From positions 1-13,362 of the forward strand of contig JAKQGS010000361.1 in NCBI GenBank assembly GCA_029556045.1: 13,362 nt of DNA, given 5' to 3'. The translations under genes were made by a program, and so were the position numbers. Every line of letters starts with the position of its first letter. The stretch's first letter is position 1. Origin of the DNA: Pseudomonadota bacterium (lineage in GTDB: Bacteria; Bdellovibrionota; Oligoflexia; Oligoflexales; Oligoflexaceae). Under the pieces are notes generated by a model. The model was given only the letters and a program-made list of their open reading frames with translations. It ran no database searches and was not told the DNA's origin. Below are positions 1 to 8,129 of this stretch, one piece after another.

Positions 1-212
1 TCGCCCCGGCTTAACACCAGCTGAGCCAGGGGATCATTTTTTGCGATGATCTCGGAGGACGTTAAGTTACGACCGCTCATATCCTCGATTTGACATAGAT
101 TTTGAATTGAATCGTCCGCAGATGCGGTGTCAGTCGAGGCATTTCTTGTTTTGCAGCCCAATGAGACCGAGATCAGTGCCCAGACAATAGCAAATTGAAT
201 ACGAGTCACCAT
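1..212 (-). CDS. Putative lipoprotein, N-terminal part (C-terminus outside window)
   Basis: The reading frame is open from an ATG at 210-212 to the window edge, giving about 70 residues with no stop. The N-terminus is a signal peptide (MVTRIQFAIVWALISVSLGC): a short basic start, a hydrophobic core, then a Cys at residue 20 preceded by Ser-Leu-Gly. That is an acceptable but not textbook lipobox, so export and lipidation at Cys20 are inferred. The mature part begins with a polar Ser/Thr/Asp-rich stretch typical of a lipoprotein linker. A GAGG element lies about 11 nt upstream of the start, and a sigma70-like promoter sits at 272-300. I recognise no domain in the visible part and cannot assign a function. 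An alternative GTG start lies one codon downstream. Confidence 0.7.
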   Translation of the reverse strand, partial: MVTRIQFAIVWALISVSLGCKTRNASTDTASADDSIQNLCQIEDMSGRNLTSSEIIAKNDPLAQLVLSRG

Positions 213-271
213 GCTCTCACGACCTCATGCGACGGGGGATATTGAAACACTTTTTAGTATTCGGTGGATTT

Positions 272-300
272 ATGCTAAGAGGCATCACCAATCAAGTCAA
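272..300 (-). promoter_or_regulatory. Sigma70-like promoter for the lipoprotein gene
   Basis: On the minus strand, TTGACT (295-300) is followed after exactly 17 nt by TAGCAT (272-277). The -35 matches consensus at five of six bases and the -10 at four of six. It lies about 60 nt upstream of the lipoprotein ATG and points away from the plus-strand operon. Confidence 0.5.
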
Positions 301-404
301 GCAAATTGCCATGGAATCCAGGTGAAACGAATACTCAATACGTAACCACATAACCATACTTTAATATCTTTATTTTCAGCGCCTTACCTTCACACTCAGC
401 ATGA

Positions 405-434
405 TTGACTTACATTGTCACACAGGGGTATTCT
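405..434 (+). promoter_or_regulatory. Sigma70-like promoter of the nuclease/helicase operon
   Basis: TTGACT (405-410) and TATTCT (429-434) are separated by 18 nt, with five and four of six consensus matches. Transcription would begin near 441, leaving a leader of about 30 nt before the TTG start at 472 and placing the possible TTG at 415 upstream of the transcript. The motif spacing and its agreement with the ribosome-binding site support it, but it has no experimental support. Confidence 0.4.
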
Positions 435-455
435 CAATGCCATCACGCCGGCACC

Positions 456-461
456 GAGGAG
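456..461 (+). promoter_or_regulatory. Shine-Dalgarno site that fixes the first start of the operon
   Basis: GAGGAG lies 10 nt before TTG at 472-474. The other in-frame candidates are TTG 466, which is only 4 nt away, and TTG 415, which has no Shine-Dalgarno sequence. The first in-frame ATG would delete exonuclease motif I. TTG 472 is therefore the best-supported start. Confidence 0.5.
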
Positions 462-471
462 CCCTTTGCAC

Positions 472-2160
472 TTGGATCTTTTCCACACGCCAACACTTTT
501 TCTGGATTGCCAGACCACCGGTTCCAATCCGGACCAATCCCACTTGCTGGAATTGGGTTGGGGGTTGGGAACCGCGCGAAGTGAAATCGCCATCCACTCG
601 TCCCTGCTGCGGCTACCGGAGGGTGCCGTGATTCCCCGAGCGATTTCGCAACTGACCGGCATTACCGACAACATGACAGAATCTGGCACCACCATAGAAA
701 TCGTGATGGAGGAAATTCAAACTACCCTGAGCCAATATAGCGACCCAGAGAGCGTGCAGCAGCCTTTGCCGAAACTGGCAAGCCCCTGCGTCATGCATTT
801 TGCCCGCTTTGAGCAGGCATTCATCGGGACGTGGCTGCCGGATGAATCGTCCGGATATCCGGTCATCTGCACCTATGAGATCGCCCGTCGCCTTTTTCCC
901 GATCTCCCTTCCCGCAGCCTCAGGGCCCTGTCGGGATTTTTAGGGTTTCCCATCTCCAACCTCAAACGCTCCGCCCATCATGTGGAAGCCACCATCATCA
1001 TTTGGCGTGAGTTGCTGAATATTCTGCAGGATCAGGAGGGATTACAAACCTTTGAAGATCTCACAACGTGGTTACGGGAAACCCCGGTCCCCAAAGCGGG
1101 GCGCAAGCAATACGGGGTTGCGGACAACCTGCGATTAAACCTCCCCGATCAACCGGGGATCTACCAGATGCTGAATCAACGGCAGGATATTCTTTATGTG
1201 GGAAAGGCGACATCCCTGAAGAGTCGTGTCAATAGTTACTTTCGCGGGCGTCAAAGCAAGGGCTCTCGCCTCAACGAAATGATTGCGCAGATCAAGGATA
1301 TCCGCGTGCAGGTCTGTGCCAATCCCATCGAGGCCGCTCTGGTGGAATCAGATCTGATCAAACGGTTCGATCCCCCCTATAATCGCGCTCTGAAATCCGG
1401 ACAACGGCAACTGGCGTACCTGACCAGCCAACACGAAGTTACCGAGGATCCCGTCCGGGCGGCCTGGGGTCCTTTTGGCTCCCGCAGTTTGCTCGATGTC
1501 TGCCAGACCCTGCGGGAAGCCCTGATCCACGATGTACCCCCGCAGTGGGACTGGTTGGAACTGGAGCCTGAGATTGTGGCGCAGGGGCTTGCCCTGTTTC
1601 GGCAGCAATTCCCCTTTGACGCCGCTCCCTTGAAGTCATGGGAACATATCCTGCTGTCCTGTTGGAAATTGCGGGAGGAGGAGGCGTCGGAGGTTGCGGA
1701 AGAGGAGGGCGAGGACGTAGATGATGAGGCAACATCGGCGCACATTGTCACACCAGAATCGTTTTATCGCCTCTGTGTTCACACCCTGGCGGGTGTGGCC
1801 CGACGAGCCCACCGCAGCCGCTGGCTGACCTGGATGCTGGAGTCGGTCATTCTTTGGCGAACAGAGGCTGGGCAGTCGTGGCAACAGCTGACGCTGGTGC
1901 ACGGTGAAGGAAGCTGGTCACAGCACGAACGCAAGCCTCGTAAGGTCACACCTCCTCCCTATTGGCAGGACCCACTCTCGCGGCGGCGCCCCCTATGGGA
2001 TGTGGCCACTTACGATCGTCTCAATATCCTGGTCACAGAACTTGGCAAGTTGATGCGGGCCGGGGCGGAGGTTCGGATGACGCTCGATCCCTATCGGATT
2101 CTGGATGAAAAAATTCTGGGAAAATTTTTGTTCCCAGGGGGTTCCCATGCCCACTCTTAA
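472..2160 (+). CDS. DnaQ-fold (degenerate exonuclease) / GIY-YIG nuclease fusion, Cho/UvrC-N-like
   Basis: The 562-residue product starts at TTG 472. Residues 10-180 have the layout of a DEDDh (DnaQ, Pol III epsilon-like) exonuclease, but the catalytic positions look altered. Motif I reads DCQTTG instead of DxETTG. Motif II reads HFARFE with Glu for Asp. The motif III region (RSAHHVEAT) lacks the usual His and Asp. Residues 223-310 form a UvrC-type GIY-YIG nuclease with every key residue visible: GIY at 229-231, YVG at 242-244, Arg252, Glu292 and Asn304, at spacings matching UvrC. The C-terminal 250 residues include an acidic run (about 401-420) and are not recognised. Cho and the UvrC N-terminus cut damaged DNA 3' of a lesion; DnaQ-GIY-YIG fusions are a known architecture. 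A DNA-incision role is inferred, with the exonuclease fold perhaps only binding DNA or UvrB. The gene overlaps the next one by 14 nt. Confidence 0.85.
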   Translation: MDLFHTPTLFLDCQTTGSNPDQSHLLELGWGLGTARSEIAIHSSLLRLPEGAVIPRAISQLTGITDNMTESGTTIEIVMEEIQTTLSQYSDPESVQQPLPKLASPCVMHFARFEQAFIGTWLPDESSGYPVICTYEIARRLFPDLPSRSLRALSGFLGFPISNLKRSAHHVEATIIIWRELLNILQDQEGLQTFEDLTTWLRETPVPKAGRKQYGVADNLRLNLPDQPGIYQMLNQRQDILYVGKATSLKSRVNSYFRGRQSKGSRLNEMIAQIKDIRVQVCANPIEAALVESDLIKRFDPPYNRALKSGQRQLAYLTSQHEVTEDPVRAAWGPFGSRSLLDVCQTLREALIHDVPPQWDWLELEPEIVAQGLALFRQQFPFDAAPLKSWEHILLSCWKLREEEASEVAEEEGEDVDDEATSAHIVTPESFYRLCVHTLAGVARRAHRSRWLTWMLESVILWRTEAGQSWQQLTLVHGEGSWSQHERKPRKVTPPPYWQDPLSRRRPLWDVATYDRLNILVTELGKLMRAGAEVRMTLDPYRILDEKILGKFLFPGGSHAHS

Positions 2161-4549
2161 GCTGGCCGTGAAAGATCTCGCCCTTCCGATTCTAAAGCGC
2201 GGCAGCATTCGCCGCTCGGGGTTGTTTAACGAACCCGACATCGGTGCCGCTCTGCATACCGTGATTCAAAACAGCTATAAGGATGATGAATCCTATCAAA
2301 GGGAAGTCCACTTGACGGGAGAATTCCAGGCGGGTGACTATAACTTTAAAATCAGCGGTCGGGCTGACGGCCTGTTTGCCACAGAAACGCCCCTGATCGA
2401 AGAAATCAAAACCACGTTTTCCAGCCATGCACTCATGAAGCTGCTGGAGGATGATGCCGAGCATCCCTATCGCCTGCAGACACAGGTCTATGGACACCTC
2501 TATTATCTTAAAACCGGACTGATCCCCCAATGCCGCATTCTGGTGTATTCCCTGGTGGATCAAGCCCAGACTTTTTTTGAAGTTGCTTATGATCCCGCCG
2601 ACTTCCCGCCGATGCTCCTCCTCCACCAGTTGCTGCAACTTCTGGCGGAGGAGCATCGGCGGGAAAAACGACGTGTTCGCCGCATCAAACTCGCCGAAAA
2701 TCTGGCGTTTCCCTTTGCCCAGTCCCGTCCCCACCAGGACGCCCTGCTGGCTGCTGTGCGGGATGCTTGTGTCGGTGGTACCTCACTGATGGTGCAAGCC
2801 CCCACGGGGATCGGCAAAACTATGGGCACCCTGCTGCCAGCCCTCAAGGAGGCCACGTCCCGCGGCTCGCAGCTGATTTATCTTGCTCCCAAAAACGCGC
2901 AGTTTGAAGTGGCGGTGGACGCGGTAAAGACTTTACAGGAAGCCGGTTATCCCATCAAACTTCTGGTGCTCACCGCTCAATCAAAGATGTGCCTGCATGA
3001 CCAGACCGAATGCCAACCGGAAGGTTGCCCCTACGGTCAGGGGTATTATGATCGATTGAACGAAATCAAGATTCTCGATAAAGCCCGCAAGCAGGGACTA
3101 TTGGACAAGAGCCGCCTGCTACAGATGGGACGACGGCATCAGGTGTGTGCGTACGAACTCAGTATGGAAATGATTGAGAATGCTGACATCATTGTGGGGG
3201 ACTATAACTACGTCTTCGGCCACCAAGCCGGTCTCAGCCGGATCTTTATGGACCGCCCCAAAGGAGAGGCCCCCAATCTGGTGATCGATGAAGCCCACAA
3301 TCTTTACCAACGGGGGATGGATTATTATTCCCCATCATTTGAAATCCGCGACATCGAAGCGGCATGTGCGACCGAAGTACCCAAAGATCTGGAAAAGAAG
3401 TGGAAGAATCTGACTCAGCGTATCCTCAAACTACTGGACTCCCAACGCCCTGCCACCAAAAGGTCCCAGGTTGTGGCGCTGGATGTTAAAAAATTTGAAG
3501 ACATCCAGTCCCGGCTTTTGGGATTTTTCCTGGACTATCTGGCCAGCGTCAAAGAACTGGCCCGGCACGACAGGATTTTGCAGCTCTATCGATCCTGGAA
3601 CGAATTTTCTATCATGCTGAGTCTGGCGGAGGATGAATCACCGGTTTCCTGGGTTTTTGATCAGGGAGGAGAGCGACTCACCATCACCTGCTGCAATGCC
3701 TCCCGTCACCTCAAAAACCGCATGGCTCATTTCAATAGCGTGGTGGCCTTTTCCGCCACACTGAAACCCGCAAACTTTTACCGGCAGCTGTCGGGATTCA
3801 GCGAAGACACGCCGTTTATGGAATTTCCCACCGCGTTTCCCCCGGAAAACAGGAAACTCCTGATCATCCCGCAAGTTTCAACCGCCTATCGGGACCGGGA
3901 GCGCAATTATTCCAAGATCGCCGAAGCCATCAGCCGTCTAATGGCCCAGGAACCAGGTCACTATCTGGCCTTTTTTCCGAGTTTTCAATTCATTGCGGCA
4001 CTGCGTCCGCACCTGCAGTTGCCGGACTACCGCATCCTTTGCCAGGAATCCTCTATGAGCGCCGATCAGGCCCAGAACTTTATCCTCCATTTAGATCAGG
4101 ATGAAGAACCGATTCTTATTTTGGCGGTGCAAGGTGGCATGCTGGCGGAGGGTATTGATTATGACAGTCCGACCCTCAAGGGTGTGTTTGTGGTGGGACC
4201 GGGAATTCCATCCATCAGCTACGAACGGGATATCCTTAGGGACTACTACGAACGAACCTTTGGCCATGGTTTTGCCTACGCCTATATCTATCCCGGCATG
4301 GCGAAATCCATTCAGGCAGCTGGTCGGGTCATACGCTCCGAGACCAAACGGGGTCTGGTTGTGCTGATGGACCATCGTTTTGTGCAGCCAGAATATAGCA
4401 CCGCCATGCCATCCTATTGGTTCCATGAGTCACCCCAGGAGTTGGTGCAGGCGGGGCTGTTGGGAATTGTTAAAAGTTTTTGGAAGACACCACAACCTGC
4501 GTTCTCCCAACACCCAGCGTCTGATCTTGCAGGGGAGGCGGTTCCGTGA
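2147..4549 (+). CDS. PD-(D/E)XK nuclease fused to XPD/DinG-type Fe-S helicase
   Basis: The 800-residue product starts at ATG 2147, with AGGGGG 5 nt upstream; an earlier in-frame ATG at 2105 lacks such a site. Residues 1-150 resemble a RecB/Cas4-type PD-(D/E)XK nuclease: His37, Asp74 (GRADG), Glu86-x-Lys88 (EEIK) and a QTQVY motif at 111-115. Residues 195-790 are a superfamily 2 helicase: Walker A APTGIGKT at 218-225, four cysteines at 282, 289, 294 and 334 placed as in the XPD/DinG iron-sulfur domain, DEAH at 381-384, a SATL motif, QGGMLAEGIDY, and QAAGRVIR as motif VI. DinG/XPD helicases unwind DNA 5' to 3' using the iron-sulfur cluster. The N-terminal nuclease would make this a cutting-and-unwinding enzyme, probably in repair. 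The linker around residues 153-173 is encoded by a 63-nt palindrome. The stop overlaps the next start by 4 nt. Confidence 0.9.
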   Translation: MPTLKLAVKDLALPILKRGSIRRSGLFNEPDIGAALHTVIQNSYKDDESYQREVHLTGEFQAGDYNFKISGRADGLFATETPLIEEIKTTFSSHALMKLLEDDAEHPYRLQTQVYGHLYYLKTGLIPQCRILVYSLVDQAQTFFEVAYDPADFPPMLLLHQLLQLLAEEHRREKRRVRRIKLAENLAFPFAQSRPHQDALLAAVRDACVGGTSLMVQAPTGIGKTMGTLLPALKEATSRGSQLIYLAPKNAQFEVAVDAVKTLQEAGYPIKLLVLTAQSKMCLHDQTECQPEGCPYGQGYYDRLNEIKILDKARKQGLLDKSRLLQMGRRHQVCAYELSMEMIENADIIVGDYNYVFGHQAGLSRIFMDRPKGEAPNLVIDEAHNLYQRGMDYYSPSFEIRDIEAACATEVPKDLEKKWKNLTQRILKLLDSQRPATKRSQVVALDVKKFEDIQSRLLGFFLDYLASVKELARHDRILQLYRSWNEFSIMLSLAEDESPVSWVFDQGGERLTITCCNASRHLKNRMAHFNSVVAFSATLKPANFYRQLSGFSEDTPFMEFPTAFPPENRKLLIIPQVSTAYRDRERNYSKIAEAISRLMAQEPGHYLAFFPSFQFIAALRPHLQLPDYRILCQESSMSADQAQNFILHLDQDEEPILILAVQGGMLAEGIDYDSPTLKGVFVVGPGIPSISYERDILRDYYERTFGHGFAYAYIYPGMAKSIQAAGRVIRSETKRGLVVLMDHRFVQPEYSTAMPSYWFHESPQELVQAGLLGIVKSFWKTPQPAFSQHPASDLAGEAVP
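2603..2665. repeat. 63-nt near-perfect palindrome inside a coding region
   Basis: The left arm TTCCCGCCGATGCTCCTCC (2603-2621) is the exact reverse complement of 2647-2665. On the same axis, 2623-2625 pairs with 2643-2645 and 2628-2632 (AGTTG) pairs with 2636-2640 (CAACT), around a 3-nt centre at 2633-2635. In all, 27 of 30 positions pair. The frame stays open and encodes a charged, helix-prone linker between the nuclease and helicase domains. The symmetry makes the reverse-strand translation resemble the forward one. I see no second copy in the window. Confidence 0.95.
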
Positions 4550-7143
4550 CCGCTGTTCGTCTGCCCATCGATGCCCATCTCGCGGCGTTGCAGGACGCTG
4601 TTCGTCAGCATGCCTCCGTCATCATCAAGGCGGAACCAGGCACAGGTAAAACGACGCGGGTTCCCCCGGCGCTGTTGGATGTGCTACCAGGGAAAATTCT
4701 GGTCTTGGAACCGCGACGTCTGGCGGCCCGACTGTCCGCACAACGTATCGCGCAAGAGCGGGGGCAAACTCTGGGGGATGAGGTCGGCTATCGGGTGCGA
4801 TTTGACGCCCGGGAATCCGCCCGCACACGATTGAGCTTTCTCACGGAAGGTCTTTTTTTGCGGATCCTCTATGACAATCCCTCATTGGACGGGGTGTCGG
4901 CGGTGATTCTGGATGAATTTCATGAGCGCAATATCCAGACCGATCTGGCGATCGCCCTCTGCCGCAAACTGCAACTCACGTCCCGACCGGATTTGAAATT
5001 GATTGTGATGTCTGCAACGTTGGATACTGCGTCTTTGGAAACCTATCTGGATCAATGCCGTAGTTTTGATATCAAGGGGCGCACCTTTCCCGTCCAGGTG
5101 CATTATGCTCCTCCCCTGCCGCAGGACAGTTTGGAAAAGTCCGTACTGTTTGCAGTGGATCGGTTGGTGGTGGAGTCTGCCTGTACCGGCGATGTCCTGG
5201 TTTTTTTAACGGGCCGACGGGATATCGACCGGGTCGCTGGTTACCTCGAGAGTCAATTGCCCGCCGCCACGTATGACGTCCTTCCGCTCACTGCAGAACT
5301 CCCGGAATCTCTGCAGGCGCGGGTTTTTAATCCCTCACCACGGCGTAAGATTATCCTCGCCACCAACGTGGCGGAAACTTCCGTGACACTTCCCAATGTT
5401 ACTGCCGTTATCGATAGCGGTCTGGCTAAAATCGCCTCCCACGCCCCTTGGAGTGGCATGCCTACCCTCGAAGTGAAACGCATCAGTCAGGCTTCGGCAG
5501 AACAGCGGGCTGGACGGGCTGGACGAACAGCCCCGGGTGTTGTGTTGCGGCTGTATAGCGAACAGGATTTTCTGGGGCGTCCCCGTTATACCCCCCCCGA
5601 CATCGAACGCCTCGATCTGACGCCCTATCTGCTGGACATCCTGGTATGGCATCACCGGATCAGCGATGACGATACAGGGAGCACCACTGATTTCATAAAC
5701 CTGCTCCCCTGGTTTGAAAAACCCAATGCCGCCACAACAGCCTCTGCCATGAGGGTATTGCAGTATTTGGGGGCTATCGATGCCCATGGCGCCTTGACGG
5801 ATCTTGCACCGGAACTTTCCCGCCTGCCGATTCATCCTCGTCTGGCCCGCATGATCCTTGAGGGTATGGCCACGAACTATGCCCCCCACGCTCTTTTGGG
5901 AGCAGTCATATTGCGCGAGGATTTTATTTGGGAGCCGGGGCGCCCACCTCATACCCATGGTGGTCCCTGTGATCTGGGACTGCAGATCGACGCCATGATC
6001 CAGAAGATTTCCGGTCGTGGCCATGGGAACAAAGCAGGCATTGACGAACGTAAGGTGCCCCGCATTCGGCAGATGATCCAAAGTTTGAGCCAGCGGCTGG
6101 GAATTCCCCACACCATTCCATCTGAACCCGCCGATCACTCCCGATTAGCCCCCTGCCTCCTTGCGGGGTTTCCGGACCGTGTTGCCAAACGTCGCAAAGC
6201 TGCCAACCGTCACCACGATGGTGCCGGGCATTATCATTTATGTCTGGGACGGGGAGGTATGCTGGATCGCAGCAGTGTGGTGCGACAGTCCGAATATATT
6301 GTGGTCCTGGATGGACAGGAAAGCCTGCAAAAGGATGGGGCGCAATCGATTCTGATTCGTTACGCCTCGCAAATGGAGCCTGCGTGGTTGATGCGTCCTG
6401 CCCTTCCGCTCTTTCAGGAAGTTCCCCAGGACGAGTTTCAATCGCACCTGGGTAAATATCAGTCTTTTATAATCCGGACCTATGGCCAGCTGGAGATCGA
6501 ACGTTCCCTGGTGGCGGCAACCCCATCGCCGCAGCAAGGACAACTCAGTCAAATCCTGAAAGATCGCTGGCCATTCCCATTTGAGGATGCCGGTGATCTC
6601 GTGCGTTATCACGTCAAAGCAGCCCTGATCCGCTCGTTGGGCTTCGATGAATCCCTGCCTGAATTCTCGGGGGAAATGCTGGAGCTCCTGCAGGAATGCA
6701 TCTGCGAGGGTAAAAAGACTCTTCGCGATATCACCAGCCGTCCTTTGACGGAATATATCCAGGATCAGCTGACCTGGGAGCAAAACAATCTCCTGCGCTC
6801 CCTCACTCCGGACTCCATTCAACTCCAGGGGAGTCGCAGATTGCATATCCACTATGAAGCTGATAAAGGCCCCTGGATCGAGGGATATATCCAGGATTTT
6901 TTTGGCCAGACGGCAACACCGGCAATATTGGGGGGACGACAGCCATTGGTGATCCATTTTCTAGGCCCCAATAAAAAACCGCTGCAGGTCACCGCCGATC
7001 TTCCGGGCTTTTGGGTCCGTTCGTACCCTGCCGTCAAAAAGGAACTGGAGAGGCGTTACCCCCGTCACTTTTGGCCGGAAAATCCCGGGACAGCCGCATC
7101 CATGCTGCACAAGCCTAGAAATCTCCCTCGTACAAAAATTTAA
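4546..7143 (+). CDS. hrpB: ATP-dependent DExH helicase HrpB
   Basis: The 865-residue product starts at GTG 4546, with AGGGGAGG 7 nt upstream; the GTGA overlap with the preceding stop indicates translational coupling. Helicase motifs run in order: Walker A GTGKTT at 32-37, DEFH at 123-126 (DEFHER, typical of DEAH/RHA-type enzymes), SAT at 156-158, ATNVAETSVTLP near 272-283 and QRAGRAGR at 320-327. The C-terminus carries the HrpB signature (GFWVRSYPAVKKELERRYP and WPENP near 835-850). The length is slightly above the usual 800-850 residues for HrpB. HrpB is a widespread bacterial helicase of the RNA-helicase type whose precise substrate is not settled. Its position after two nuclease genes suggests work on nucleic acids during repair, or on RNA-DNA hybrids, which is inference. 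No clear terminator follows. Confidence 0.95.
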   Translation: MTAVRLPIDAHLAALQDAVRQHASVIIKAEPGTGKTTRVPPALLDVLPGKILVLEPRRLAARLSAQRIAQERGQTLGDEVGYRVRFDARESARTRLSFLTEGLFLRILYDNPSLDGVSAVILDEFHERNIQTDLAIALCRKLQLTSRPDLKLIVMSATLDTASLETYLDQCRSFDIKGRTFPVQVHYAPPLPQDSLEKSVLFAVDRLVVESACTGDVLVFLTGRRDIDRVAGYLESQLPAATYDVLPLTAELPESLQARVFNPSPRRKIILATNVAETSVTLPNVTAVIDSGLAKIASHAPWSGMPTLEVKRISQASAEQRAGRAGRTAPGVVLRLYSEQDFLGRPRYTPPDIERLDLTPYLLDILVWHHRISDDDTGSTTDFINLLPWFEKPNAATTASAMRVLQYLGAIDAHGALTDLAPELSRLPIHPRLARMILEGMATNYAPHALLGAVILREDFIWEPGRPPHTHGGPCDLGLQIDAMIQKISGRGHGNKAGIDERKVPRIRQMIQSLSQRLGIPHTIPSEPADHSRLAPCLLAGFPDRVAKRRKAANRHHDGAGHYHLCLGRGGMLDRSSVVRQSEYIVVLDGQESLQKDGAQSILIRYASQMEPAWLMRPALPLFQEVPQDEFQSHLGKYQSFIIRTYGQLEIERSLVAATPSPQQGQLSQILKDRWPFPFEDAGDLVRYHVKAALIRSLGFDESLPEFSGEMLELLQECICEGKKTLRDITSRPLTEYIQDQLTWEQNNLLRSLTPDSIQLQGSRRLHIHYEADKGPWIEGYIQDFFGQTATPAILGGRQPLVIHFLGPNKKPLQVTADLPGFWVRSYPAVKKELERRYPRHFWPENPGTAASMLHKPRNLPRTKI

Positions 7144-7310
7144 TTCCCCTCCATGAACCGTCTATGCCCAACATCTTTTATCTTTAATATCAAAATCTTA
7201 CCAATCATCTTCCAGATATCCCAAAAAAAACTCAATTTATAAAGCCCCTTTCCGATGTTGGCCTTAGATGCTCCCAGGACCGTAGCTGGCAGTCTTACAA
7301 CACGTAAGAA

Positions 7311-8129
7311 ATGAAACGATTAAAAACCATGGGTCATGATGTCACAAACAAGCCAATAGGTTCTCCGCTCAACCCTCGATCGGAACGGGGCGCTGCCATG
7401 ATCAGTTATCTGGCGGCTTTTTCGCTATTCGTCCTGGCCTCTGTGCACATCATCCAGAATTTTTCTCTGATCAAAGAAGGCCAGATGCTGGCGGAAGCCT
7501 CCAGCACTCTCTTTGACAAGGATCAGTTGGTTCGCCATGAGATCAGTAAAGTTTTACAGGTATTCCAGAAACGTATCACCGAACTGGATGTCTCTGTTCA
7601 ATGCACGCCGGCCACGACCTACCCCAATTTCATCAATGTGGTGCAGGCCCGTTTTGGCCTCAATAATCTGGTATTTTTTGGACGTTTGCAGGATATTCGC
7701 ACGGAAGCCAACTTCCCGGCTGCGGTCGGCACCGCCATCGATACCCTCAAATCCGCCAGCCAAACGTCCGTGGCATCGGGAAAAGCCAATGCCTTTGCCA
7801 CCAATGTGTTGAATGGCCTGAATCGCTGCGACACCCGCCAGTCCATCCTCAAAACGGGTATGGCCACTCTGGCGGGTCGCAACTCCTTTTACTTGTGCGG
7901 CTATGCCCAGGACTTTTTTGTAGAGGTTAAGGCAACGTTCTGGGATTTCAACGTGGATCAGCCCATGGCCTGCAATGCCATGAATGAACGAACAGGACGG
8001 GGTCTCCAGGCGGTTTACAATGCGTATTATTTCCGACGCATTCCGCAGGGAGCGAACAAATTCCCATACTCCGTCCGCACCCATAAGGGGAAACTTTATG
8101 TGGCAAAGAATGTTTGGTCGAACAATTAA
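7311..8129 (+). CDS. PilX/GspK-like minor pilin-like exported protein
   Basis: The 272-residue protein starts at ATG 7311; only a weak purine stretch precedes it, and ATG 7329 is an alternative. A basic 27-residue leader ends in SERG, followed by a hydrophobic segment (AAMISYLAAFSLFVLASVHI). This is the arrangement of a prepilin cleaved after Gly27 by PilD. Position 5 of the mature form is Ser rather than Glu, as seen in PilX- or GspK-like minor pilins. The rest is a soluble domain with four cysteines, suggesting disulfides outside the cytoplasm. No homologous family is recognised beyond the N-terminus. It is the first gene of a three-gene operon, and the following gene starts 32 nt before its stop. 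The 167-nt upstream region is AT-rich (TATAAA at 7238) but has no convincing -35. Confidence 0.7.
   Translation: MKRLKTMGHDVTNKPIGSPLNPRSERGAAMISYLAAFSLFVLASVHIIQNFSLIKEGQMLAEASSTLFDKDQLVRHEISKVLQVFQKRITELDVSVQCTPATTYPNFINVVQARFGLNNLVFFGRLQDIRTEANFPAAVGTAIDTLKSASQTSVASGKANAFATNVLNGLNRCDTRQSILKTGMATLAGRNSFYLCGYAQDFFVEVKATFWDFNVDQPMACNAMNERTGRGLQAVYNAYYFRRIPQGANKFPYSVRTHKGKLYVAKNVWSNN

Noticed and set aside
437..631. ATG at 437 preceded by AGGGG 8 nt upstream, opening a 64-codon frame
   Set aside because: The product is low-complexity and resembles nothing. The likely transcript starts near 441, after this ATG, and the real protein lies in another frame.
2192..2734. Minus-strand open frame of 180 codons inside the nuclease-helicase gene
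   Set aside because: It lies opposite a well-supported gene. Its partial likeness to the forward protein is produced by the 63-nt palindrome, not by a second gene.
2147..4549. DinG-like helicase with Cas4-like nuclease as part of a CRISPR (type IV) locus
   Set aside because: There are no repeats, no Csf or Cas genes, and the neighbours are repair-type proteins.
5335..6957. Long minus-strand frames (5335-6138 and 6238-6957) opposite hrpB
   Set aside because: They are shadows of a gene with clear HrpB motifs along its full length and have no start context or recognisable domains.
7144..7310. Promoter or terminator between the two plus-strand operons
   Set aside because: A TATAAA at 7238 has no acceptable -35, and no stem with a T tract is visible, so neither was called.
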